A stretch of DNA of 64,000 nt from Gigaspora margarita. Taxonomy: Eukaryota; Glomeromycota; Glomeromycetes; Diversisporales; Gigasporaceae. Shown in pieces: positions 1 to 10,998 of this stretch; the first letter of the stretch is position 1, and each line of letters starts with the position of its first letter. The notes under the pieces are model-generated. The model was given only the letters and a program-made list of their open reading frames with translations. It was not told the origin of the DNA and searched no databases. The stretch is taken from the NCBI GenBank assembly GCA_009809945.1, contig WTPW01002266.1:1-64000 (forward strand). The letters run 5' to 3'. The position numbers and the translations under genes were made by a program.

Positions 1-245
1 ATTTTACTACCAAAATGATCCCCTCAATGAGAGAATTCTAAAAGGACCAAAATTGTTAAAATACAATCACAGAATCCCAAGATCAAAATAAATTTGTGTT
101 ACTATAAATGGTTATAATTATTTAATAAATTATAGAACTTTTATAGTAACACAAATCTATTCCGATCACAGGATCCTGTAATTGGATTTTAACAATTTTG
201 GGCTTACAAGAATCCTCTCGTTGAGAGGATCATTTTGGTAGTTGA
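1..245. repeat. fold-back element at left edge
   Basis: The two halves are near-perfect reverse complements around an AT-rich centre near 120. ACTACCAAAATGATCC at 6 is mirrored by GGATCATTTTGGTAGT ending near 244, and TTTGTGTTACTATAAA near 91 is mirrored by TTTATAGTAACACAAA near 140. There is no coding potential. The left boundary may lie outside the window, so no target-site duplication can be assigned. It is probably a non-autonomous inverted-repeat element. Confidence 0.75.
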
Positions 246-778
246 ATTATCAAATTTGGTTCAGTAGATCAAAAGTTATTTACTATTAAATTTTATATTT
301 AACTTTTTAATAATCATAAAATCTGATTGGCTAATTGGGGTATCAGGTGTGGGTGGGTAGGGGTAGGCTCATAGTAACAAAAATCAGCTAATTTTTGGAA
401 GCTCCCTAAGTCAACACACCCATAATATAGGGTTTTTTAAATTTTTAAACTGTTAATTGTAAAATACTTAAAATTTTTTTCTTGCAACACTGACCTGCTG
501 CTGTATAATATACCCAGGTCTTTTGTAAGTTTTTTTATAGATAGATTGCTTTGTACCATGGGTACTTTGGTCAGTGCACTATAGTAATTGAATATAATTT
601 ACTTAACTATAAAAAAAAGTACAAACTTTTAAAGTTAACATATAAATATTCTACTTATTTTCTGATATTTTTTTTCATTGAAAATTATTTGTCAAAATTG
701 ATCAAAGTAACTATATTTTTTCATTAAAGTTCTAATTAAGTTCTGATTTATATGTTTAAATAATTCCTTTTATCCTAA
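246..778. other. gene-free AT-rich stretch
   Basis: I see no coding region or convincing repeat here. The only departure from AT-rich sequence is a G-rich run near 349-367 (GTGGGTGGGTAGGGGTAGG). Confidence 0.5.
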
Positions 779-2104
779 CAGGTCCAGGACATGTCCCTTT
801 ACAAGGGTTCAAAATGTTATCTATAATTAAAATTTTAAAAAAACATATAAATTTACTATATAACTTTGAGCTAAGATTCTTTTAAATGTTACGTATTAAC
901 TTTAAATTAAATTTTTCGGGTATATAGAACAAAGGAGAAGAAAAAATTGAGCTTAAAAATTGAATTAAAATTTTGTCAATTTTGCACAAAACGAAAATGT
1001 AACTTGGCCAAAATCAAATATTTTCCAATTTTAACATAAGAAGTATATATAAAAACATGCCTGAACAATTTTACTTAGTCGATGGAAGTAGGTTACCTTG
1101 TAAGAAAAATGGGTTATCTATGTACTAAAGTTAAAATTTATTGTATTTCTTTATTAAACTTTTTTTTCTTATTAGGTAACCTACTCTGGGCTCTTAAGCA
1201 AAGTTGTTCAGCATGTAATTTTATATTATATTTGAGATTGAAACGCACTTTTCAGACCTTTTACTAAGTGAAAAATGGGTTTAAATTAGAAAAAAAATTT
1301 TCTAACTTTAAACCATTCTTCACTTAGTAAAAGGTCCAAAAAGCACGTTTTAATCTCAAATATAATATAAAATTACATGCTGAACAACTTTCTTAAGAGC
1401 CCAAAGTAGGTTACCTAATTAGAGGGTCGTCTAAAGCCATGTACCCATGTGACATTTTTGTGTAAATCAACCAACCGCAGTCGCGAAATTTTGTTTACAC
1501 GGATCAGCCCGAAGAAGACAAAAAACAAAAAAAATGCAAGAACATAAAAACGGGAGTTCAAACCTGTCTTGGACCATTAATAAAAAATGCCGAGAAGGCA
1601 ATTTTATCTATATGTCTATTCTAACCCTAACCCGACCCTAATGCTAAACAGGCTCTAACCCTAATTTTAACTAAATTTTCAAAAAATCACGTGGGTACAT
1701 GGCTTTAGCCATTCCTCTAATTAGGAAAAAAGTTTAATCAAGAAATACAATAAATTTTAACTTTAGTACATAGATAACCCATTTTTCTTGCAAGGTAACC
1801 TACTTCTATCGACTAAGTAAAGTTGTTCAGGGCATGTTTTTACATATATTTATTATGTTAAAATTGGAAAATATTTGATTTTGGCCAAGTTACATTTTCA
1901 TTTTGTGCAAAATTGACAAAATTTTTAATTCAATTTTTAAGCTCAATTTTTTCTTCTCCCCTTGTTGTATATACCAAAAAATTTAATTTAAAGTTAATAA
2001 GTAACATTTAAAAGAATCTTAGCTCAAAGTTATATAGTAAATTCATATATTTTTTTAAAAATTTTAATTATAGATAACAATGAAAGGGACATGCCCTGGG
2101 CCTG
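779..2104. mobile_element. fold-back DNA element with CAGG ends
   Basis: A ~1-kb palindrome (excluding a nested insertion) starts CAGGTCCAGGACATGTCCC at 779 and ends GGGACATGCCCTGGGCCTG at 2104. The arms match over hundreds of bases; for example the AGGTTACCT block near 1090 is mirrored near 1795. The centre of symmetry is near 1285-1300. CTAA occurs directly on both sides, but a full 8-bp duplication is not preserved. CAGG termini resemble hAT elements. There is no transposase; the 61-codon frame at 1082 is an arm of the palindrome. The element is interrupted at 1423-1716. Confidence 0.8.
1423..1716. mobile_element. hAT-like MITE, 8-bp duplication CTAATTAG
   Basis: This 294-bp element sits inside the right arm of the fold-back element at 779-2104. 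Perfect 8-bp direct repeats CTAATTAG flank it at 1415-1422 and 1717-1724. The ends are inverted: AGGGTCGTCTAAAGCC on the left, and AGGAATGGCTAAAGCC when the right end is reverse-complemented. An 8-bp duplication points to hAT-type insertion. The interior is closely related to the element at 8828-9110 and holds degenerate CCCTAA motifs at 1621-1664. No gene is present. Confidence 0.88.
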
Positions 2105-3154
2105 CTAAATAATGAATTTTCAAGTATTCTATAAGATGAATGTTCAGAACTACATACATTAATAGAGAAAAAAATAAAAGCGTAGCTTTATTATTTAACT
2201 TTATATCTGCTTTATTATTTAACTTTATATCTACTTCATAAAAATAAAATGATATCTGATAGATTTAAGTATATGTAAAAAAATGGTTTGATTGATTTAG
2301 ATAAAAAAAATTAATAATAGAAATAGAAATAGTATTGAGTTTGTTTAAGTATCATACTTGATCTGGTGGTTAATTATTGTCATGAATCATAAGATCAGAT
2401 TAAATGAAATGTGGGTTCTATTTAACCCTCTAAACCCACTTATTCTTGTTCAATATAAACTCTACTCTAATTCTAATAGTATATAAGAAACTCGTATTTT
2501 TACAGAAAGTTATGGGTTTAATAAGTAAATATATAACAGACATTAAATTAATCAGAAACAACTAACACCAAAATTACCAATCAAATTTCAAGATAACTTG
2601 GACTTGAATACTTGTATATGTTAATCTGTTATTCCTGTTCTTAACATATTGAACTTTTATAATTCTTGCTGTTTATCAACTTTTTTTTATTCGCGTCAAA
2701 TATTGCAATAACAAATTTTTACAAATCAAGATAGTTCAGTATTTATTTTTATTTGTACTTTTTTATATTGTTCTAATAAATAGATGTCAAGTTTTAATAA
2801 ACTTAAAAAATTTTGTATGATTCTCTGCATTAAGAATATTAATACATATAATTTTTTTAAAAATCATGGCATTGAAACTATTTACTTTATTTAATTCTTG
2901 TTTGTATTGATTTAGTTAAGCATACCATATTTCATAATCTAAAATACCCTTGTAGAATACTTAACTGCTCTAACTTGGATATTAATGGTATTAATTATTT
3001 ATATTTTTATTTATCATGTGGGGGTCTTATGTAACAACATGTGCTTTTTTTGAAAGCTTATTTGCATAGGTATATATGAAAATATACACCCGAGTGAATG
3101 AGTTATTTTTTATAAAAGCAAAACTAAATATGAAGCATAGCATTTTTAGTTAGA
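2105..3154. other. gene-free AT-rich stretch
   Basis: I see no supported gene, RNA or bounded repeat in this kilobase. Confidence 0.5.
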
Positions 3155-3575
3155 TGGTTTTAAATTCTCATAAGTTTTTAAAATTCTTGTAGTGGGTCAA
3201 GGCTTTGTTTGATCTGTTGGTAATTCTTATAGCAGAGTGAAGGCTATATTTTGTAGGTTATTTTTAAAATTTTAATACTATATTTCAGTCAAAATTTTTA
3301 AAATTCTCATAACGGTAAAAAATTTATTTGGTTGGGTCATTTTAAGTTTTTATAGTTGAGAGAAAACTAAATTGGTCAACTGATTTTAAAGTTCTTATAA
3401 CTGGTGAAGACTATATTTTGTTAGATTATTTTTAAAACTTTCATAACTAGCAAAAACTGTATTTGATATTTTTCTAATTCTCATAATTGAAAGATTTTTA
3501 AAGTTTATAATTGTTGGACGAAGAATTGATGGAGTCAGGAAACATTTTTAAAGTTCTTATAGTCTTGAATTCAAA
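3155..3575. repeat. diverged ~45-bp minisatellite
   Basis: About nine or ten imperfect units follow one another. Each has a core like TTTTAAAGTTCTTATAACTG followed by GAAGACTATATTTGTTAGATTA-like sequence. Clear unit starts lie near 3295, 3340, 3384, 3430, 3495 and 3545. Units differ by substitutions and small indels, so the array is old. No open frame spans it. Confidence 0.7.
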
Positions 3576-4647
3576 TTGAGCTTGTTTTTTTTTTTTGTAT
3601 GTTAAGGTTTTAAATAAATAAATAAATATGTATAAAATTGTTCATCGAATTGGTTCTAAATTTTAGAGATGTTTTTTTTTTATTGAAACTGTTCTACAAG
3701 TTGTTTCAAAGCTTTTTTTCATATTTGCAACAAATAAAAACATTGAGCCTCAAGATCGTAATAGTAAAGTTGCTACTTGATATTAAAAGAAGAAATATTA
3801 AAGTTAAAATAAGTAAGAAAAACTTTTATGAACAAATGAAAAAAATTACTATAAATTGCAATGAAAATGTTGGAATAAAGATCCAAAAAACTGTCCATCA
3901 ACTGAATAACCCTAATTTTAATTGCCTCAATTAATGTATCTATATGTGCCATACAATCTGTTTTATTCTACACATTTATACTGTTTTCCTGTACTATACT
4001 TCAAACCACTTTAGCTATTATTTAAACAATTAATATAGTATTTCTTCCAAAAAAATTTTTCTGTCTGTATCTGGGTAATATCCAAATATCTTATCAGGTA
4101 CTTTAAGCCATAATGATTATTTGCGTGCTAAGTAGAAACAAACTTTGAGTAGATTTAGAAATATTGTTATAGATGATGCTAAAATTGTCTAATTTAGAAA
4201 TTTGGAGTCTCAATTTAGAAAAGTAAGCCCTGTTATAACCTATACTCTTTAAAATATCAAATTTAAAAAAAGTGAAAAAAGATACCCTCAAAAAATTTAA
4301 ATTTCAATATAAAAATAGATTTTAATTATTTAGAGTGTTCTCAAGTAGCACAATACCATTTTTAAGAGCTGATAGTATGGATGAAATATGCTTATGTATC
4401 TTCCTTAATATGATCGTGTTGGTGCCCATGTATTACAATTAATTAAAATATTGATTGCAATTGATGCTAGAGTAAACAAATTTATATTATTACTATTTAG
4501 CATTTATTGTTTTTACAAATTAATGTTAAAAAATATTGAAAATAATATATCAATGAAAGGATAAACTCCCAATTTTTGTTTTTTTCTTTTTCAGAATTTA
4601 TTACAAACTAACAGAACACAAAAATGTTTTTTTATTTGCAAAAATTA
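3576..4647. other. gene-free stretch with one weak ORF
   Basis: The only frame of note is 98 codons at 3638-3934 (+). It is dominated by Leu, Phe, Ile and Lys, as expected from AT-rich sequence, has no recognisable domain and follows a minisatellite. I do not regard it as a gene. Nothing else is supported here. Confidence 0.4.
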
Positions 4648-4837
4648 GAGTTCTAATTTATTAATAAGCATTTATCCAGATAACTATCAGATATCCAGAT
4701 TTATGCGAATATCCAATTCCTATTGATATCCAGATTTATCTGAATATTTATTAGATAAACTGATATCTGAGCAATTTGAATTATTTAGATAATTGGATAT
4801 GGATAAACGGATAATGAATTTATTCAGATTAGAACTC
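4648..4837. mobile_element. TA-flanked MITE with GAGTTCTAAT ends
   Basis: This 190-bp element has inverted ends (GAGTTCTAAT at 4648, ATTAGAACTC at 4837) and is flanked by TA at 4646-4647 and 4838-4839, the Tc1/mariner target-site signature. The interior is a low-complexity alternation of TATCCAGATTTAT-like words on both strands. There is no coding capacity. Confidence 0.75.
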
Positions 4838-4839
4838 TA

Positions 4840-5282
4840 GCAAAGATTTTTAGTATAAGTAATAAGATTATAATTGTTTATGTTAGTAATTATTTTGAAT
4901 ATTTATTTTTTCTAATCAATCAATAAAAATTTCAACCAATAAGTACAACTTTATGATAAAAAAAGAATGTTTGGGCTTCAGTCTCTTGTTAATTGAAATG
5001 ATTAATACTTTAATTGGTCAAATAAATTTTGTAAATAAAAAAAAATTTTTTAATATATTAAATTTTTATTTATGTATTAATTAATATAATTAATTTGTTA
5101 AACTATTTTTATTAATAAAAACTTACTTTTTTTAATAAATTAATTAGTATTATTTTTTAATAAATTAATTAGTATTATTATAAATATTAAATATAAAAAA
5201 TTAATTTTTAAATAGTTTTATAATAAAAATATATTATTTAAATATAAAACTATAATAAATTATATTTAACAATACTGTAATA
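4840..5282. other. gene-free, extremely AT-rich spacer
   Basis: This spacer lies downstream of the minus-strand pseudogene that ends at 5283. It contains a short direct repeat, AATAAATTAATTAGTATTAT, twice near 5131-5180. Nothing else is visible. Confidence 0.5.
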
Positions 5283-8200
5283 TTATAATTTTTCAATATA
5301 TTCTATTGCTTCTTGAAGCTCTTGATTTATATTATTATTATTATTATTATTATCACTATCACTATCACTTTTATTACTATTATTATGATTATTATCTAAT
5401 TCTTTATTTAAATCTTCTTCTTCTATATCATCTTTAGTTAATTCATCATTACCAGTTTTTTCTAGACTTTTTATAAATGAATTAATATTTGAAAAAATTC
5501 CTTTTTTGTAATATTGTAAACAATAATTACATTTTAAATGTAATTGTTGATAATATTTTGTATAATATGCATGTCCACAGATATATACTTTTCTATTTAA
5601 TTTACTAAATAATTTTTTACATTTATCACATGCATTTTTTGTTGTTTCAAATGATGTAAGATAACCTGTTGGAAGACATTTAGGATCTACATTTTTATTT
5701 AATCTAGCTATATAATATTGAGTAGTTTTTTGATTTTGTATTTTTTTACTCTTATTAAGATTAAGATAAACTTTTTGAAAATGTTTTATCAAAAATAAAC
5801 TACTTTTTTTTGTTAAAAAATCTAAATGTTTTGAATTATATATATATGATTTTGATGATTTAAAATATTAAGTTAAGTTTTGTTATGATTATAATCTAAT
5901 ATATATGCTTGTTGTTTAATTTCTTTTATAGTACTATTTGAAATAATATTTGCATGAAGATGAATATGCATATTTTCTACATAATAATCATTAAAATCAA
6001 CTAAATGATGAGATAATACTTCTGCTAATGGATAATTTATATCACTCCAATAAAAATAATCTGAAANAAATACTAAAGGTGCTTTGTTATAATTTTTTCT
6101 TTCCCATCTTAATGCAAATGTCCATAATCTAAATATAGTTTCAATATATTGATCAAATGAACCTGATCTAAAGAGTACAGCATATATATCTAATGTTGCA
6201 GGTATTAAATTATCTAAAATATCTAATAGCATTCGATATTTGATATCTTTACATGTAATATCAAATTTAGCTTATATAATATGAGCTATAGCTTTCCACC
6301 CTTCATGAATTGATTCTAAAATTAAATTAATTCTCTATGGCCTTGGTTTTTGGCTAATATTTTTTTATTACCAAAAACAAAATGAAAAAATTGTTTAAAA
6401 AATTTATAATGAACAAGAAATACTTGTACTCAAAAATTTAAAGAAGCATGAAGTGGACCTAAAATTGGAATAAAATTTTTAATGTTTTCTGGTATTAAAT
6501 TTGGATTTAATCTAGATTGTGTAATTATTTTTCTAATAAATAATTGTTCTGGCCATTCTGCAATAACTGGTATTATATTATTTTTATATAATGTGATAGT
6601 GTATTAATTTTTGTAATCATTTTAAAAGCTTTTAAATAATCATTCATTGAATGTAAATTTAATTTTTTAACTTTAACAACTCTTATATTTTTTCATAGAT
6701 CTTTCTTCTTTACATTCTTTAATTGCATTATCATATATATGTAAAGTTAATAAATCCATGCGATTTTGAAAATTAATTTGAAAATTGTTAGAAGATATCC
6801 ATTCCATTTTACATTCATTATAACTTTTATCAAAACAACCCTTATATTTAGATGTTAAATTAATTATAATTCTAGTTGGTTCAATATTTTCTGGATTAAA
6901 AAATGAATGGCCATTTAACTTGCTGGAACTAGACATTGATTTTTAATTAATTAATTACACATATTGCTAAATGATTTGCAGTTGAAAGTGTTGTATAATT
7001 TGGTTGTCGTAAAGTATGAATATCATGAAAATTATCAATATTAAAACAATAAAAACTATTTAACTAAATATAATTTGTAAATAAATTTATAGTTAATAAA
7101 TTTATATTAAAATTAGGTGTATATAATATTGAACACACCTACCTAATAAACCAATCATGTTGTAGGATCGGGTGTAACACCAAAATAGTAATATTTTAAA
7201 ATCACTTGTAACTTATATTTTTGCTATAAAACTACTTTTTATATTCTAACAAAAAAATTCTTTGCAAAATTTTACTATAAAACTCCTTTTCTTACATATG
7301 CATTATTCATATCTCACTCTAACTCTAACTAACAAAATTAACAGTTTGTTTTGGTTGGCTTGATTTCATATTACACCAGATCTTATAGAGTGCACTACAA
7401 TACTCTCACACTAAATTATAAAATTTTTAAAATTATTGTATTATAATATAAAAATTTACTTATATAAGAACTAAAATATATTTATTGATTGTAATTAAAT
7501 GATTATTTTTAATTTTTTCTCTATAATTATATGATGTTTTTGAATTTATAGTTATTCCAGCTTTCATAAGAAAATCAATTCCAGTTGTACTTAATCCACA
7601 AGATGGTAAATATAAACTAAGATCAGTTTTATATTTATTTACATTTTGACTACATAATCCAGCTAAAAGATGACATTGACTAATAATTTGTTGTTGTGCT
7701 TTTTTCTTGTTTTTTTTTTCATTTCTTCTTTCAGGAACTAATGCATTTGTCATTTCATCTAAAAATCCAATTAATTGAGGTTCTTCTGTTTCAATTAATT
7801 GTTTAAAACAATCTGGATCTAATAAATAATCATTATGTTGATTTCATATTTATATAAAACCTTTGTCAATAATTGTAATTGATTAGAAAACATATTTTGT
7901 GGTGCTATAAAATAAAAAATTTAAATTTTAAATTAAAACTATAATATTTTAATATTTAAATTATAATAATAATAATAATAAACTTACATCTTTGTATTAA
8001 ATTATTATTGTTATTATTCTGAGTTTCTTATTAATAATACTTTTAATTAATTTGTTAAAATTTGTTTGATCAATAAATACACCATTATCAACAATTTTTA
8101 TCTTTATATTTGAAAAATTATTAATATCTAAATCAATATATTGTTGTTCTTCATAAATTTTTAAATAATCATCATCAACTGATGTATTATTTGAAATCAT

Positions 8201-8459
8201 TTTAATAATTTCAATAATATCACCTAAATCTACAAAACTTCTAGGTCTTTTATTTTCAGATATTTGAGTTGCAATGAAATTAACTATACTCATATAATGT
8301 TCAAAACAAATTTTATCTTGATTAACTTTAAATAGTTAAATTGTGAATCAAAATATTTATCAGTTTTATCTTTAAGATCTTGTGTCACATTTCTGAAAGA
8401 TTTAACTGAACTAGTGCAATCTTTAACAGCACAAGGTCCTGTAAGCTTTTGACGAGGCA
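5283..8459 (-). pseudogene. decayed gene with THAP-like finger and RING-like C terminus
   Basis: The gene runs leftwards from an ATG at 8459 (MPRQKLTGPCAVKDC...). The N terminus carries Cys-x4-Cys, then about 36 residues, then Cys-x2-His (CFEHY near 8294), the spacing of a THAP-type C2CH finger, read across one frameshift. A spliced-looking intron lies at 7905-7987 (GTAAGT donor, TTTATAG acceptor). Exon 2 holds HLLAGLCSQNVNKYKTDLSL and ends near 7448. Further pieces are 6936-6673, a GPLHASLNF block near 6440 followed by an in-frame stop, then 6232-5873 with YAVLFRSGSFDQYIETIFR and YYVENMHIH. After another frameshift, 5863-5283 carries CDKC...CGH...CNYC, a RING-like Cys/His pattern, then an Asn/Asp-rich acidic tail. 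I recall large families of this architecture in Rhizophagus proteomes but cannot name the family. Frameshifts, stops, one N at 6067 and an inserted MITE mark it as dead. A transposase origin is possible but unproven. Confidence 0.7.
7165..7383. mobile_element. TA-flanked MITE in the pseudogene
   Basis: The ends are inverted: GGATCGGGTGTAACACC at the left and, reverse-complemented, AGATCTGGTGTAATATG at the right. TA flanks both sides (7163-7164 and 7384-7385). It interrupts the minus-strand pseudogene between its second and third recognisable coding pieces. It has no coding capacity. Confidence 0.6.
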
Positions 8460-8631
8460 TTTTAAAAATTTAAACCTATATATTTATAAATTTATAAATA
8501 ATAATATTAAAAAAATATAAAATTATTTACACGAATAACAGGTTCTTATATAATTTTTAAAAAGTAAATCATTTCTAAATAAAATTTTATTTAATATAAA
8601 TATAACTTATAAGTATTACATACGGATCTGC

Positions 8632-8785
8632 CTTATTTTATTGACAATCACTTGCTCATTTAACCAATATCACATCAAATGACAATTCACTAAAATAATA
8701 TACTTGTAAAACACTAACCCTAATTCTATGTGATGTTGGCTAAGCGAACTTTCAGTAAAATGACTATCGGCAAAGTAAAAAGCAC
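8632..8785. mobile_element. possible relative of the 31733 MITE
   Basis: The left end (GGATCTGCCTTATTTTATTG then ACAATCACTT) resembles the reverse complement of the right end of the element at 31733-32048. The right part holds CAGTAAAATGACTATCGGC. There is a central CACTAACCCTAATTC. No clear target duplication is left, so the boundaries are uncertain. Confidence 0.35.
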
Positions 8786-8827
8786 TGCCTCAACCAATCT
8801 AAGACAAGGACAGCTAAACAAGTTCAG

Positions 8828-9110
8828 GGATCCGTTAAAGCCAGGCACCATCACGTGACTGACAGCCAATCAAAATTGCAAATTTTGATCGTCGCGGATC
8901 AGCCCGACGAGACAAAAACAAAGAAAAAAGTGAAAAACACCAAAAATACAAGAAACGAGTGTCTAAACCTGTCTTGGAGCATTAATAAAAAATGTCAGGA
9001 AGGCAATGTTACCTATAAGACATCCCTAACCTTAGCTCCTAACTAACCCTTACCCTAATTTTAATTAAATAATAAAAAACATATAAAGGTACCTGGCTTT
9101 AACGGTCCCC
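8828..9110. mobile_element. hAT-like MITE, duplication CAAGTTCAG
   Basis: The element is flanked by CAAGTTCAG at 8819-8827 and 9111-9119. The inverted ends are (A)GGGATCCGTTAAAGCC on the left and GGCTTTAACGGTCCCC on the right. The repeat is 9 bp as seen, consistent with an 8-bp duplication plus one chance base. The interior matches the MITE at 1423-1716: GCGGATCAGCCCGA, AACCTGTCTTGGA, CATTAATAAAAAATG and the CCCTAA-like tract at 9024-9060. The 63-codon frame at 8855 is not conserved in that sister copy. Confidence 0.85.
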
Positions 9111-9208
9111 CAAGTTCAGTACATTCACAAAAAACAAATAGAAAGTAAATAGCTTAAATATTATCACGTTTCATTAGATATAATTATTTTTTTCAAATAG
9201 TTTATTTG

Positions 9209-9286
9209 AATGATACCAAGAGAAAAAGCACTCCAATTATATAAAATTTATATAATTAAACGCCTTTTCTCTTAGTATTACTCATT
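9209..9286. repeat. short hairpin element
   Basis: A 78-bp imperfect palindrome. The left arm AATGATACCAAGAGAAA pairs with TTTCTCTTAGTATTACTCATT-like sequence at the right, around a TATATAAATTTATATA centre near 9245. It may be a minimal MITE; no target duplication is clear. Confidence 0.55.
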
Positions 9287-9379
9287 TTAAATATATTAGA
9301 TGTTAGATAATTGTTATGTTATTTAGAATCAATATAGATAAAAGAAAAAAGAAAATAAATATACTTACTTATTGCTTTA

Positions 9380-9530
9380 CTATAATCATTTTCTTTACCA
9401 TTATTATCTCCGTTATCATCTATTTCTTGTTACCCTTATCATCATTTCTTTTACTCTTGCCATCATTTTCGTTACCTTTATTATTATTTCCATTAACCTT
9501 ACCATTATTTCTGTAACTATTATTGAATTA
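9380..9530. repeat. low-complexity (TTACCATTATTATC)-like tract
   Basis: The plus strand consists of degenerate TTACC/ATTATC words. Read on the minus strand these give runs of Gly, Asn, Asp, Glu and Lys (NGNNNKGNENDGKSKRNDDK). The hydrophobic plus-strand frame at 9316 is a by-product. The tract could be a remnant of a low-complexity coding exon on the minus strand, but no gene can be built around it. Confidence 0.4.
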
Positions 9531-9540
9531 ACTATATTCG

Positions 9541-10194
9541 CATAAAATAAATATCTTGATTTACAAATGGTCGTTATTAATTAAGTTGATAAATTAACTT
9601 TCGAACCTGTAATTGAACTAGCACACCGATATAATGTCAAATATTATAACCATCATCAACTCATAGACTGGGATTTTAGAGTCACTATCATTATATAACG
9701 TCCATCAGGCAACCAAAATATTTAGGCGAATTAGTGGTTTCTATGGTCGATATTTTTTTCAATAAGAATAAAAAAAGTAAATGAATAAATAATAGTAAAT
9801 ACTGTATTAGAGAGTCAGTAAAATTATTGTTATTCATACCTTTCTTTTGCTGATAAAAAGACTAACAAAGTCTGTAATATACTCTTTGTTGATGAAGCCG
9901 GTTAAGTAACTACAGGTACTAATACAAAAAAAAAAAATCTAGGGGTCCTATAAAGCCATGCACTTATACGTCTCAAATCAGCTTAAATCGATTGCTTCAA
10001 GCATCTATTAGTTCTGATTACCCAGTTTTAGACTATTAATTTGCCGAACCTTATAAACATGCGCAGTACATATAGATTCTGAGCAATAAGTTTTAATTCA
10101 ATCGTCTTGAAATATCGAGAAATAATTTAATTTAATTAGTGGTGAAATTTGTCTTAGAAGCTTATGAAACCAGCATATTAACATACCGTCAAGC
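9541..10194. other. gene-free stretch of less extreme composition
   Basis: Composition is more balanced than its neighbours. A short readable stretch on the plus strand near 9604-9690 gives EPVIELAHRYNVKYYNHHQL before stops appear, which may be a relic of an exon. I cannot assign it to a family. Confidence 0.35.
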
Positions 10195-10352
10195 ATCGTA
10201 TTCTATTATAAATAAGCATCGCTCTCTCAACCCACTTTATTTTAACTTCGGATTAGCAGAAACTAAATAAAACTCTCACCAAACTTATTTTTGACAATCT
10301 GAATTTAAAGTATGGTTGAGGGTGTGATGCTTATTCATAATAGAAATACGAT
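10195..10352. mobile_element. fold-back MITE
   Basis: ATCGTATTCTATTATAAATA at 10195 is mirrored by TATTCATAATAGAAATACGAT ending at 10352, and the subterminal parts (GCATCGCTCTCTCAACC against GGTTGAGGGTGTGATGC) also pair. It is about 158 bp, has no coding content and shows no clear target duplication. Confidence 0.65.
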
Positions 10353-10996
10353 AAAGTTAGCTACTGTGTTTTGAGTTAACATTATTTTTTAATATTTCAT
10401 ATACTATTCAACCCGGTTGTTGAAAATATAGAGCTATGAAATATATTAGTTTAGATATATAGGCTTAGAAATCTTAACAAATCTTGACGGGGTTTGTTCT
10501 AATAATTCAGTAATTTAGTGATTTGGATGCGTTAGAAATTCACTGAACCACTAACAATATAAAAATAAACAAGCCCTATAATTTATTAACGCCTACTTTC
10601 GCTCTTATGAAAACTCTCTGGGGAAAGCGATTGCAACGATTAGAAAAGATTTTCTATTAAATACACTCGAGACGAAGAAATTTTACTTATAAATAGGGGT
10701 ACCTTTAGTTTAACTTCTTATGCGTAATCGGATTGTGAATTTGCTGGTGTTACGCTTAATTCGTAACCTTAGAGTAAATCGGGTCTAGACTTTTTAGGAA
10801 GTGTTAAGTCTGAATCTATAGGTTTCCTAATATGGTTGTCAATTCTATGTATTAATTACTATATTTAGTCATTTATCCGATTATATTATAATTACCTTAA
10901 TCTCGACAGGTTAATGTTCGGGTGGCGATGATTTTGTTGGAGGACAATGTCATTGAGAAAGATCATACGATGTTTCTTCAGTGATACCTACACCTG
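10353..10996. other. gene-free stretch
   Basis: No gene, RNA or bounded repeat is supported. GC content is higher than in flanking DNA, which could reflect an old coding relic. Confidence 0.4.
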
Positions 10997-10998
10997 TA

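Noticed and set aside
349..367. G-quadruplex candidate
   Set aside because: The fourth run has only two G, and no context supports a role.
1082..1267. 61-codon ORF
   Set aside because: It lies wholly in one arm of a palindromic element and has no domain; its codons simply reflect the inverted repeat.
8855..9046. 63-codon Lys-rich ORF in a MITE
   Set aside because: The sister MITE at 1423-1716 does not keep the frame.
9316..9516. hydrophobic 66-codon ORF resembling a membrane protein
   Set aside because: It is the complement of a low-complexity TTACC/ATTATC tract; no start context or conserved residues.
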